From: DASTGO01 sp035719045
GTDB taxonomy: Bacteria; Actinomycetota; Actinomycetes; Actinomycetales; Kineosporiaceae
Direction of reading: 5' to 3'
Assembly (NCBI GenBank): GCA_035719045.1
Contig: DASTGO010000066.1
Span: 1-21,222 of the forward strand
DNA length: 21,222 bases
Part shown: piece after piece, positions 1 to 6,989 of the stretch
How positions within the stretch are numbered: the stretch's first letter is position 1
Layout of the letters: each line of letters starts with the position of its first letter
The notes under the pieces: generated by a model
Seen by the model: the letters and a program-made list of their open reading frames with translations, nothing else
Told to the model about the DNA's origin: nothing
The model's database searches: none
Translations under genes and position numbers: made by a program

Positions 1-124
1 CCCGCCACCCGGGCTCGCGCCCACCCGGGTCCCCGCCACCCGGGCTCCCCCGGCCCCTCGGCGACCACAACCACGGCCACGGCCCGGGGCCGTCGGCCGA
101 GCGGCGGGGGTCAGCCGCCGCGGA
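1..124. other. Gene-free window edge downstream of ssb paralog
   Basis: No coding sequence is supported here. The segment holds three copies of CCACCCGGG within the first 50 bases and a short perfect hairpin (ACGGCCC, one base, GGGCCGT) at 79-93. The hairpin lies about 30 bases past the stop codon of the minus-strand ssb paralog. It may act as that gene's terminator, though no T-run follows, as is common in high-GC actinomycetes. The left boundary of the locus lies outside the window. Confidence 0.4.
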
Positions 125-661
125 TCAGCCCGCTGCACCGACCAGCTGTGCCGCGGCCACGCCCTCCGGCGCGCCGGCGTCATCGTCGAGCTCGTCGGCC
201 TCGGGGTCGGTGAGCAGGTCCAGATCCTGGGCCATCGCGTCCAGCTCCACCTGGCGGACCAGCTCGTCGGCCTCGGCCCGACCCGGCTCGATCGGCTCAC
301 TGCGGCGCACCCGGGTGTACACCGAGGTGCCGTAGGCCAAGTCGTGGCCCACGCAATCGGCCTCCACCTCGACGGACAGCCGTTCCGCCCCGTCGGAAGC
401 GTTGTACTTGCGCACCCGCAGCCGCCCGTGGACGACGACCCGGTCCCGCTTGGCCACCGAGTCGGCGACGTTGACCGCCAGGTTCCGCCAGCAGGTGACG
501 TTCAGCCAGGTGGTCTCACCGTCCACCCACTGCCCGGTACGGTCGCGCCGACGGCGGGTGGACGCCAGCCGAAAGCTGGTGATGCGCACGTTGTTGTCGA
601 GCACGACGGCCCGTGGATCGCTCGCCACGACGCCGCTGACGGTCAGGTAGGTCTCGTTCAC
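125..661 (-). CDS. ssb: Single-stranded DNA-binding protein paralog (SsbB-like)
   Basis: This 178-residue protein has an N-terminal OB-fold typical of bacterial SSB. It opens with NETYLTVSGVVASDP, includes TTWLNVTCWRNLAVNVADSV, and has the basic strand RDRVVVHGRLRVRKY. It should bind ssDNA as a multimer in the cytoplasm. The start is GTG (659-661), preceded by GAGGAGGAG at a normal distance. The C-terminal third is acidic and low in complexity but ends in QLVGAAG. It lacks the DxPF-type tip through which housekeeping SSB recruits partner proteins, so this is probably a specialised paralog like Streptomyces SsbB, which is linked to chromosome segregation. It lies 196 bases downstream of two dynamin-like GTPase genes on the same strand, so co-transcription is plausible but not shown. 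No extra gene is convincing in that gap. Confidence 0.88.
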   Translation of the reverse strand: MNETYLTVSGVVASDPRAVVLDNNVRITSFRLASTRRRRDRTGQWVDGETTWLNVTCWRNLAVNVADSVAKRDRVVVHGRLRVRKYNASDGAERLSVEVEADCVGHDLAYGTSVYTRVRRSEPIEPGRAEADELVRQVELDAMAQDLDLLTDPEADELDDDAGAPEGVAAAQLVGAAG

Positions 662-857
662 GGTGCTCCTCCTCGCCCCCGACCTGGTGCCGGGGTCGGT
701 GACGAGCCTGCTGCCGGCGACCGATCATCCGCGACCACCGCCCCCGCGCCTGTGGACCGTGGGACGACCCGGACCGCTGTGGACGACTCGTCGCGCCGGA
801 ACACCGGCCGATCCGGTCCTCCCCCGCCGTGGACCCCGTCCGCCGGTCGGCGGGGGT

Positions 858-3173
858 TCAGCGCAGTTCGGCCAGGCAGTCCCGGACCTCGCGGTGGTCC
901 GCCAGCACCCCGGCGACCCCGTCCAGCACCCAGGTCTGGGCGACCTGCTCGACCGCAGCCTCCAGCCGGGCAGCCAGTTCCGCACGACGCCGGCGGATCC
1001 CCGACTCCATCAGCCGGTGCGCCGGCCAGGCGAGAGCTCCACCTAGCAGCCCTGCCAGCAGCAGTGCGGTCGGCAGCGGTACGGGTCCGAGGAACGGCGT
1101 CCGCCCCGGGACACCGGAAAGCCAGTCGAGAACGCCGATCACGGCCAGCCAGCCGAACCCCACCCCGGCGCATCCGGCGAGCAGCACCTGGACCAGCCAG
1201 GCGACGGTCCACCAGCGCGGCCGGACCCAGGTCAGGTCGACCTCGCGGATGGCCTGGTCGAGGGCTGCGGACAGCCCGGAACCACCACGGTGCCAACCGC
1301 TCGCAGCCCGCACGGCGGACGCCCAGCGCGGCGGCAGCGTCCGGCACACGGCGTCGGCCAGGGTGCGTGTGGCGAGGTCCACCTGGGCCTGCTGGGACGG
1401 GGTCGGTGCGGGCAGGGCAGCGCCGACCAGATCTCGCAGCCGGGCGCCGGCGACACCCAACTCGGTCTGCTCCAACGGGTCCGGCCGAAGCCGTTGCCAC
1501 CAGCGCAGATAGGGCCAGTCCAGCAGTGCGCCGGCCCGGCGGCGCTGGTCGGCGTCGACGGTGTCGAGCACGACGGGCACACCGGCCGCGTCGGCGAGGT
1601 CGCGGACCAGTCGATCGGCCGCCCCCAGCTCCTGCAGGTCCGGTTCGGTCTCGGCCAGCCATGCCGCCAACTGCCCGGCCGCCGCGGCGAGGTCGGCGAA
1701 GGTCCGCCCGAGCGCCGTTTCCCGCTGCCGCGCGGTCGATTCCAGCACCGCGCGCAGAGCGGGAACACCATCGCCGCGGGTGGCCGAGGTGGTCAGCAAC
1801 CGGACCGACTTCAGCCCGTCGGCGTCGAGCAGCCGGCGCAGGTCCCGCTCGCAGGTCGCCGCCTCCTCCGGACCGAGCCGGTCGATCTGGTTGAGCACCA
1901 CGAGCATGACGTCGGACCGTCCGCTGAACGGCCGCAGGTACCCGGAGTGCAGCGCCTCGTCGGCGTACTTCTGCGGGTCCACCACCCAGACCAGCAGGTC
2001 GACCAGCTCGATCAGCCGGTCCATCTCGAGCCGATGGTGGACGAACGCGGAGTCGTGGTCGGGCAGGTCGAGCAGGACGAGCCCGTGCAGCCTCGCCTGG
2101 CTGTCCGCGTCGAGCACCGACTCCCGGCGGGTCCGGTCGCGGGCCGACACCCCCAGCCAGTCCAGCAGCGACGTCGCGTCGCTGCCGCCCCAGACGCAGG
2201 CGGTCGGCCGGCTGGTCGTCGGCCGACGGGGAGTCACCTCGGCGATCTCCATCTCGGCCAGGGCGTTGAACATGCTCGACTTGCCGCTGCCGGTCGCGCC
2301 CACCAGGGCCACCACGGTCAGGTCCGCCCCGAACTGCATCCGCTGCCCGGCCCGCTCCAGGGCGGACGTCGCCCGGGCCACGGCAGCAGGCTCCAGCCGC
2401 TCCCCGCCCGCCTCGAGCGCCTGCGCCAGGACGTTCATCCGCGCCAGGACGTCCGGCACCGGGTTGGGGCGGGGGCCACGCCGGGCCCGCCGGGACAGCA
2501 CCGGTGCCGCCTTGCCGGGCTCTGCCGGTCCACCGGATCCCTCCACGGCAACGGCGTCGGCACCCGTCCCGGCGGCAACAGCTGCCTCGGGAACCTGTTC
2601 TGCCACAACGGATTCCCGGGCAACCTGTGGGGCGGCACCCTGTTCAGCGACAGCGGAGTCAGCGACAGCGGAGTCAGCGACAGCGGAGTCAGCGACAGCG
2701 GAGTCAGCGACAGCGGAGTCAGCGACAGCGGAGTCAGCGGCAGCGGAGTCAGCGCCGCCAGGTTCCGCCGCACCAGAATCCACGGCAACAGGTGCCGCTG
2801 GAACGGCTTCCGCGGCAGCGGGCTCAGCCGCCTCGGGTTCCGCGGCACCCAGGTCCGGAGAACCCCGATCCGTGGCAACTGATTCGGTGGCAACGGGTTC
2901 CGCGACACCCGGTTCGGCGGCAACGGGTTCCGCAGCCCCTGGCTCCACGGGATCCGTTGCCGCGGTATCAGGTTCCGCGGTGACCGGATCCCCGGCGACG
3001 ACAGGGCTCACACCCGACGGCACGGACACCACAGTGGGGCCGCGCTCCGGGAGCGGCGCGTCACCCGTCCCGGCCTCCACCACCGTGAGATCCCCTGGTG
3101 CCGGCCCGGCACCGGTCGTGACGGAGCCGGTCGTGACGGAGCCGGGCGGGACGGCGCCGGCCTCAGCGGACAT
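858..3173 (-). CDS. Membrane-anchored dynamin-like GTPase (DynB-like)
   Basis: This 771-residue protein has three parts. Residues 1 to about 245 are a disordered Ala/Glu/Asp/Pro/Val-rich tail with a tandem SAVAD repeat. The GTPase domain has its P-loop GATGSGKS at 292-299, then G3 (LLDLPDHD) and G4 (LNQID). The C-terminal region has two hydrophobic helices at about 659-682 and 699-718, followed by a helical RRRRAELAARLEAAVEQ segment. This matches bacterial dynamin-like proteins of the YfjP/DynB type, which act at membranes, in Streptomyces during sporulation septation. The longer frame reaches 3311, but ATG at 3173 is preferred. It begins just before the upstream GTPase stop (11-base overlap), where the sequence becomes GTPase-tail-like rather than frame-shifted upstream coding sequence. 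The product may act with the upstream GTPase, and it is probably anchored in the cytoplasmic membrane. Confidence 0.85.
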   Translation of the reverse strand: MSAEAGAVPPGSVTTGSVTTGAGPAPGDLTVVEAGTGDAPLPERGPTVVSVPSGVSPVVAGDPVTAEPDTAATDPVEPGAAEPVAAEPGVAEPVATESVATDRGSPDLGAAEPEAAEPAAAEAVPAAPVAVDSGAAEPGGADSAAADSAVADSAVADSAVADSAVADSAVADSAVAEQGAAPQVARESVVAEQVPEAAVAAGTGADAVAVEGSGGPAEPGKAAPVLSRRARRGPRPNPVPDVLARMNVLAQALEAGGERLEPAAVARATSALERAGQRMQFGADLTVVALVGATGSGKSSMFNALAEMEIAEVTPRRPTTSRPTACVWGGSDATSLLDWLGVSARDRTRRESVLDADSQARLHGLVLLDLPDHDSAFVHHRLEMDRLIELVDLLVWVVDPQKYADEALHSGYLRPFSGRSDVMLVVLNQIDRLGPEEAATCERDLRRLLDADGLKSVRLLTTSATRGDGVPALRAVLESTARQRETALGRTFADLAAAAGQLAAWLAETEPDLQELGAADRLVRDLADAAGVPVVLDTVDADQRRRAGALLDWPYLRWWQRLRPDPLEQTELGVAGARLRDLVGAALPAPTPSQQAQVDLATRTLADAVCRTLPPRWASAVRAASGWHRGGSGLSAALDQAIREVDLTWVRPRWWTVAWLVQVLLAGCAGVGFGWLAVIGVLDWLSGVPGRTPFLGPVPLPTALLLAGLLGGALAWPAHRLMESGIRRRRAELAARLEAAVEQVAQTWVLDGVAGVLADHREVRDCLAELR
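2646..2750 (-). repeat. Seven tandem 15-bp units encoding SAVAD
   Basis: The unit AGCGACAGCGGAGTC (plus-strand reading) occurs six times identically from 2646 to 2735. A seventh copy with one mismatch follows at 2736-2750. On the coding strand this gives repeated Ser-Ala-Val-Ala-Asp in the disordered N-terminal tail of the dynamin-like GTPase. The unit is a multiple of three, so gain or loss of copies would change tail length without breaking the frame. Its near-perfect identity suggests recent slippage expansion. Confidence 0.95.
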
Positions 3174-5148
3174 CCTCGACCACCTTCGCGGCGGCGCGCA
3201 CGGACTCGGCCAGTCCCGGGCGGACCCGTGCCAGGTCCAGCAGGGTCTGCAGGGCGGCCCGTTCCGCATCGAGCAGGACGTCCAGCCGCTGCCGCAGATC
3301 CCTGCGCGCACCGTCGATCACGAGCTGCACAGCAGCCTCCCCATACATGCGGTCGAGCACCTGCCGCCCCAGGCGGGTGCCCTCGCTCACCGGTCCGGAC
3401 CGTCTCCCGGCCCCGCCGGCCGTCCCGTCCCTGCCGGACACCTCCCTGCCGGTCACGCCGTCCCCCGCGCAGGCGGCCAGCGCGGCCAGCACGGCGACAC
3501 TGTCCGGTTGGACGCCCGACCAGCGCGCCTCACGTCCACCCTGCGCCCGCAGGTCCGCGACCGCCGCCAGCACCCCGGTATACCAGTCGGCGGCCAACGT
3601 CTCCGCCCGCGGACCCACCGGCGGACCGGCCCCGAGCGCCTCGGCAAGGGCGGTACCGGCGGGCAGTTCCCGCCACCGCAGCAGCGCCAGGTCGACCGTC
3701 CCGCTGACCCCGCTGCCCACTATCGCGGCCACGGCGGACAGCAGCGCCTCCCGCAGTGTTTCGGTCCGCAGCGGCACCGGCTTGCGGACCAGAGCGACGA
3801 AACGGTCCGACAGCCGTCCGCCGGACCGTTCCAGCTGGCGGACCAGCTCGCCGGTCCCGAGGAACTCCTGCCAGCGGGCCAGCAGCCGCCCGCGCAGCAC
3901 ACTGCCGTCGACCAGTTGCCGCCGCAGCGCCGAACGGGCCGCGGCGAACACGGCATCCAGTTCCGTGCCGAGCCGGTGCGCCGCCGTCTCCTGCCCCGCC
4001 GCGGCCAGGACCAGTCGCCGGGTCCGGGCGGGCAGGCTCCCCAGGATCCCGGCCAGCGTGCGCCTGACCACGACATCCCGGGCCGGGGCATCCATGGCCA
4101 GCCGCGTCAGCCAGCGCTTGAGCGGGGCGACGACGGGGGCCGGCAGCATCCCGTCGATCAGCGTCTGCTCCGGGATGACGAACATCGGCGAGGACCCCAG
4201 CCCCTGGCCGCGCAGCCGCCGGGCGAGATCGGCGCGCACCTCCTGCAGGCTCTCCGGGGGGACCCGGTCGAGCACCACAGCCACCGACACCCCCCGTTCC
4301 ACCGCCGTACGCAGCATCTCCCAGGGCATCGCATCGCCGTAGCGGGTGGCCGTGGTGACGAACAGCCACAGGTCCGCGGCGCCGAGCAGCTGCACGGCGA
4401 GCTCACGGTTGGCCTCGACCAGGGAGTCGATGTCCGGGGCGTCCAACAACGCCAGCCCGGCGGTCACCCCGTCGTGCGGGACCAGGCGGACGGCGGTGAT
4501 CCGCGGCGCGTCCAGCTCGATCGGCTGCACCGGTTCCAGCGCCTCGCTGGTGATCCGGGCCAGGTTCGGCAGGATCCGCTGGGTGAGGAATGCCCCGGAG
4601 TCATGCGGGTGGTGCACCAGGACCGGAGAGCGGGTGGTCGGGCGGAGGACTCCCGAGCGGCTGACCACCTTGCGCGCCAGGGAGTTCGTCAGCGTCGACT
4701 TCCCGGCGCCGGTCGACCCGCCGATGACGGCCAGCAGAGGCGCGTCCATCCGGGCCAGGCGGGGAAGGAGGTAGTCGTCGAACTGGGCGAGCATGAGCTC
4801 GCGTTCCCGGCGGGCCGCCACCACCTCCGGCACGTCCAGTTCCAGGGGAAGCGCCGCGACGGCGTTGCGCAGCCGGCGTACCGCCTCCCGCAGGTCCACG
4901 GCGGCGGACTCACCCGGTCCCGCTGCGGACTCGCCCGGCTCCGCGGCACCCGGCGGCGCTCCGCCCGGTGGCGGCCCCCCGGCCCCGGGCTCGGAGGCAC
5001 TCGCCGGGTCGGGCGCCGGAGGAACAGCCGGTGACGGAGTGACAACGATGGCAGGGCCGCCCCGGGGTTCAACCCCGGCCGCCGTGGACGAACGCTGGGC
5101 AGCGTCACGAACACGTAGCGTGGCATTCGCCTGTCCGGTCACATCCAT
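3163..5148 (-). CDS. Dynamin-like GTPase without membrane helices (DynA-like)
   Basis: This is a 661-residue GTPase. The N-terminal 100 residues are Pro/Gly/Ala-rich. The G domain has its P-loop GSTGAGKS at 144-151, then TTRSPVLVHHP, G3 (LLDAPDIDS) and a G4-like VLDRVP. A long helical C-terminal half full of Arg, Leu and Glu follows, without a clear transmembrane segment. This fits the soluble partner of a two-gene bacterial dynamin pair. The frame stays open to 5310, but ATG at 5148 (MDVTGQANATLRVRD) is preferred. It is preceded by GGAGAGGCGG, while the extra 54 codons look non-coding. Its last codons overlap the start of the next GTPase gene by 11 bases, which suggests coupled translation. 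In Streptomyces, DynA and DynB form a membrane complex. I recall ssbB lying near them, but I could not check that here. Confidence 0.85.
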   Translation of the reverse strand: MDVTGQANATLRVRDAAQRSSTAAGVEPRGGPAIVVTPSPAVPPAPDPASASEPGAGGPPPGGAPPGAAEPGESAAGPGESAAVDLREAVRRLRNAVAALPLELDVPEVVAARRERELMLAQFDDYLLPRLARMDAPLLAVIGGSTGAGKSTLTNSLARKVVSRSGVLRPTTRSPVLVHHPHDSGAFLTQRILPNLARITSEALEPVQPIELDAPRITAVRLVPHDGVTAGLALLDAPDIDSLVEANRELAVQLLGAADLWLFVTTATRYGDAMPWEMLRTAVERGVSVAVVLDRVPPESLQEVRADLARRLRGQGLGSSPMFVIPEQTLIDGMLPAPVVAPLKRWLTRLAMDAPARDVVVRRTLAGILGSLPARTRRLVLAAAGQETAAHRLGTELDAVFAAARSALRRQLVDGSVLRGRLLARWQEFLGTGELVRQLERSGGRLSDRFVALVRKPVPLRTETLREALLSAVAAIVGSGVSGTVDLALLRWRELPAGTALAEALGAGPPVGPRAETLAADWYTGVLAAVADLRAQGGREARWSGVQPDSVAVLAALAACAGDGVTGREVSGRDGTAGGAGRRSGPVSEGTRLGRQVLDRMYGEAAVQLVIDGARRDLRQRLDVLLDAERAALQTLLDLARVRPGLAESVRAAAKVVEDVR

Positions 5149-5223
5149 GGTCACCGCCTCTCCGACCCCGGTCCTGATCAGCCACATCCTGCCAAAGGGC
5201 ACTCCCGTACGCCGTCGGCGCCA

Positions 5224-5269
5224 GGGGGACGCAAACCCGCAAGACAGTTGCGGGTTGTGACCGTCCCCC
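5224..5269 (-). promoter_or_regulatory. Compound stem-loop upstream of the dynamin operon
   Basis: Two nested perfect inverted repeats lie 76-121 bases upstream of the ATG at 5148. The inner one is AACCCGCAA and TTGCGGGTT (5234-5242 and 5248-5256) with a 5-base loop. The outer one is GGGGGAC and GTCCCCC (5224-5230 and 5263-5269), separated from the inner stem by 3 and 6 unpaired bases. If the transcript starts further upstream, this would be a 5' leader structure. Otherwise it could be an operator. Confidence 0.5.
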
Positions 5270-5415
5270 GGCCAATGACACAGGGACACGCCGCAGCGGC
5301 ATTCCGTCACGGTGGTTCATACCGGGCAGACGGACAGTAACGGAGCGTGCCTCCACCCGAAAGCGCACGTGCACCCCGCAGTTCCCGCTCCCCCGGCCCG
5401 CAGGCCCGCCGACCT

Positions 5416-5448
5416 TGTGAGATCCACTCACACGTGCCGGATCTCACA
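5416..5448. promoter_or_regulatory. Nested inverted repeats TGTGAGATCC/GGATCTCACA
   Basis: TGTGAGATCC (5416-5425) is perfectly mirrored by GGATCTCACA (5439-5448) with 13 bases between. The first arm also forms a second, tighter pair: TGTGAG, five bases, CTCACA (5416-5432). Two overlapping dyads sharing one arm suggest a protein-binding site with two registers. It lies between divergent transcription units, about 270 bases before the dynamin start and 100 bases before the tRNA. Confidence 0.45.
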
Positions 5449-5498
5449 CGGTCAGCAGGGATTCCGGTGGTGGGCAGCGCCGCCGTCCCCGCCCGGGG

Positions 5499-5523
5499 TA
5501 GCCTCATCCGGACCCCGGTCCGG
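5499..5523 (+). promoter_or_regulatory. Candidate tRNA-Arg promoter -10 and start-site hairpin
   Basis: TAGCCT at 5499-5504 fits the actinobacterial -10 pattern TANNNT. It is followed at once by a dyad, CCGGACC, two bases, GGTCCGG (5508-5523), close to the expected transcription start. The tRNA begins 25 bases later. No good -35 is visible. The hairpin would sit in the 5' leader removed by RNase P. Confidence 0.4.
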
Positions 5524-5547
5524 GCGCCGCACGCCCAACCGGGTCGG

Positions 5548-5620
5548 GCGCCCGTAGCTCAGCGGATAGAGCAACTGCCTTCTAAGCAGATGGTCGCAGG
5601 TTCGATCCCTGCCGGGCGCG
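5548..5620 (+). tRNA. tRNA-Arg (anticodon TCT)
   Basis: The acceptor stem GCGCCCG (5548-5554) pairs with CGGGCGC (5613-5619), and the discriminator is G5620. The D-arm GCTCAGCGGATAGAGC and the T-arm GCAGGTTCGATCCCTGC are both well formed. The anticodon loop is CTTCTAA with anticodon TCT at 5581-5583, which reads AGA (and possibly AGG). CCA is not encoded. The first anticodon-stem pair appears to be A-A. These arginine codons are rare in GC-rich genomes, so a low-demand tRNA is expected. Confidence 0.97.
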
Positions 5621-5788
5621 CCGCACCACCTCCGCACCGGACCGGCGCGCTGCCCGGCGCCCGCGCCCGGTTCACCTGCCCGAAACAGCGCAGCGGCAGG
5701 GTGGCCGGATGACCTCGGCGACCACCGCCCCCGGGAGAGCCCGGCACGGCCCACGGCGTCGCGCACCGGACCCTCGCGCCGGGGCGGC

Positions 5789-5794
5789 TAGGGT
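5789..5794 (+). promoter_or_regulatory. -10-like TAGGGT, leaderless start of DUF1801 gene
   Basis: TAGGGT lies exactly 6 bases before the ATG at 5801, and there is no purine-rich Shine-Dalgarno sequence between them. This spacing places the transcription start at or next to the start codon, as in the leaderless mRNAs common in actinobacteria. Confidence 0.5.
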
Positions 5795-5800
5795 CGACGG

Positions 5801-6145
5801 ATGGGGACTGTCGACGACTACCTCGCAGGGCTCGACGAGGGATCTCGGGACGCCTTCGGCCAGGTGCTGGCGGCCGCCCTGGAGTTGGTTCCGGACGCCG
5901 AGCAGGGCACCGGCTACGGGATGCCCGCGCTGCGGTACCGGGGCAGGCCGCTGCTGGGATTCCGGGCGGCGCAGGCCCATCTGAGCGTTTTCCCGTTCAG
6001 CGCGACCGCGGTCGAGACCGCCGCACCGCAGTTGGCCGGTTTCGACCTGACCAAGGGGACGGTGCGGTTCAGCGCGGCGAAACCCCTTCCGCGGCAAGCA
6101 GTCGCGGCCCTGGTCCGGGCCCGGATGGTCGAGATCGGCGACTGA
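5801..6145 (+). CDS. DUF1801 (YdhG-like) protein
   Basis: This small 114-residue protein begins MGTVDDYLAGLDEGSRD. It contains the family pattern of a helical N-terminus, then GTGYGMPALRYRGRPLLGF, AQAHLSVFPFS and a terminal TVRFSAAKPLP segment. These match the DUF1801/YdhG-like fold. Some members are annotated as iron chaperones by similarity to frataxin-like folds, but the biochemical role is unproven. The length is normal for a single-domain member. The start is ATG with no ribosome-binding site but a TAGGGT box 6 bases upstream, so it is probably translated from a leaderless transcript. The gene lies about 180 bases after tRNA-Arg and about 165 bases before an Lrp-type regulator, with no sign of a shared operon. 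Confidence 0.8.
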   Translation: MGTVDDYLAGLDEGSRDAFGQVLAAALELVPDAEQGTGYGMPALRYRGRPLLGFRAAQAHLSVFPFSATAVETAAPQLAGFDLTKGTVRFSAAKPLPRQAVAALVRARMVEIGD

Positions 6146-6309
6146 CCTACCGGGCGGATCTGCAGCACGTCCGTCATCGGTCACCTCCCTCGGATCCGCT
6201 GCCCCCAGCGACCGATGGCGACAGCGACGGCTTGCGCCGCGCGGCGTGCTACCGCCGATTCCACGGCCCCGACCGCGTTCTGGGGATGTTTCCGCGGGAG
6301 ACTGTGGGG

Positions 6310-6798
6310 ATGGACGACATCGACCGGGATCTCGTGCGTCTGCTGCTCGCCGATGCCCGGGCCACCTACCAGGACCTCGGCCGCGCGGTCCGGCTGAGCG
6401 CCAACACGACCGCGGAGCGGGTCCGCCGGCTGCGGACCTCGGGGGTGCTGTCCGGCTATCACGCGGGGGTCGACCTGGCCGCGCTCGGCCGGGGGCTGAT
6501 CCTGCTCAGCGACGTCAGGCTGCGGGAGGGCACCGACAACACCGAGTTCGAGCGGCGACTGGCCGACGTCCCGCAGGTGGTCGGGGCGATGCGGCTGACC
6601 GGGGAGTACGACTACCAACTGCGGGTGGCCTGCGCCGACCCCACCGAGTTCGAGTCCGTCGTGGACCGGCTCAAACTGCGGCACGGGGTCCGGGAACTGC
6701 GCAGTCGCCTGCTGCTGCACGAGGTCCCGCTCGGCCCCGACCGGCTGCTCGGCCCGGATCGTCCCCGATCGGCCGAGATCGTCCCGGGTCCGGCCTGA
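6310..6798 (+). CDS. Lrp/AsnC family transcriptional regulator
   Basis: This 162-residue protein begins MDDIDRDLVRLLLADARATY. That is the classic first helix of the AsnC-type helix-turn-helix, followed by LGRAVRLSANTTAERVRRLR as the recognition region and GVLSGYHAGVD as the linker. The second half (about residues 60-140) is a RAM ligand-binding domain with VGAMRLTGEYDYQLRVACAD. Such proteins form dimers to octamers and sense amino acids or related small molecules. The frame stays open upstream to 6232, but ATG 6310 has GGGAG about 9 bases before it and matches the usual N-terminus. The last 20 residues are Arg/Pro-rich and poorly conserved in character. The target is unknown. No amino-acid pathway gene is adjacent. 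Confidence 0.9.
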   Translation: MDDIDRDLVRLLLADARATYQDLGRAVRLSANTTAERVRRLRTSGVLSGYHAGVDLAALGRGLILLSDVRLREGTDNTEFERRLADVPQVVGAMRLTGEYDYQLRVACADPTEFESVVDRLKLRHGVRELRSRLLLHEVPLGPDRLLGPDRPRSAEIVPGPA

Positions 6799-6917
6799 TC
6801 CGGACCGCCGTCGGACCCTCCCGGGGCTCACGGTTGCGCGGGCCGGCCTGCCGGTCCGCCGACTTCCCTCCCCCGGCCCGTTCAGTCCGGGCCGGCACAC
6901 GCCGAGGACCACAAATG

Positions 6918-6949
6918 CCGGGTCGAGCCCGGTGGTGGGCTCGTGCCGG
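6918..6949 (+). terminator. Stem-loop between lrp-type gene and cheW
   Basis: CGAGCCC (6924-6930) and GGGCTCG (6937-6943) pair perfectly around a 6-base loop. An outer CCGG/CCGG stem (6918-6921 and 6946-6949) follows beyond a 2-base mismatch. There is no T-run. It could end the Lrp transcript or be part of the cheW leader, since cheW starts 40 bases on. Confidence 0.35.
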
Positions 6950-6989
6950 GCCTGGCCGGACGGGGTTCGAGCAGATCTGAGGTGACAGC

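Larger units (their letters stand above)
5149..5547. other. Divergent intergenic region before tRNA-Arg
   Basis: About 400 bases separate the minus-strand dynamin operon from the plus-strand tRNA-Arg. I see no convincing coding sequence; the short frames here look like random open frames in GC-rich DNA. The region holds the compound stem-loop at 5224-5269, the inverted repeat at 5416-5448, and a -10-like box and hairpin just before the tRNA. Confidence 0.6.

Noticed and set aside
344..1894. Long plus-strand frame rich in Arg/Pro/Ala, and similar frames at 9679-10638 and 15761-16879
   Set aside because: These are frame shadows of ssb/GTPase, prsW and the polyferredoxin. They lack start signals and recognisable domains.
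2646..2750. Regular short repeats as a CRISPR array
   Set aside because: The units are contiguous with no spacers and lie in frame inside a coding sequence.
3174..3311. N-terminal extension of the second GTPase to 3311
   Set aside because: Those 46 codons are the upstream gene read in another frame. They are Trp/Cys/Arg-rich and unlike the protein's tail.
1561..5034. A 1157-codon open frame on the plus strand
   Set aside because: It runs antisense to the two GTPase genes, which have clear P-loops and family structure. Long antisense frames arise from the strong GC bias at third positions, and its translation is low in complexity and matches no family.
5416..5432. A CRP/GlxR binding site (TGTGA...TCACA)
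   Set aside because: The inner spacing is 7 bases rather than 6, so the standard consensus is not met. It is reported only as an unnamed dyad.
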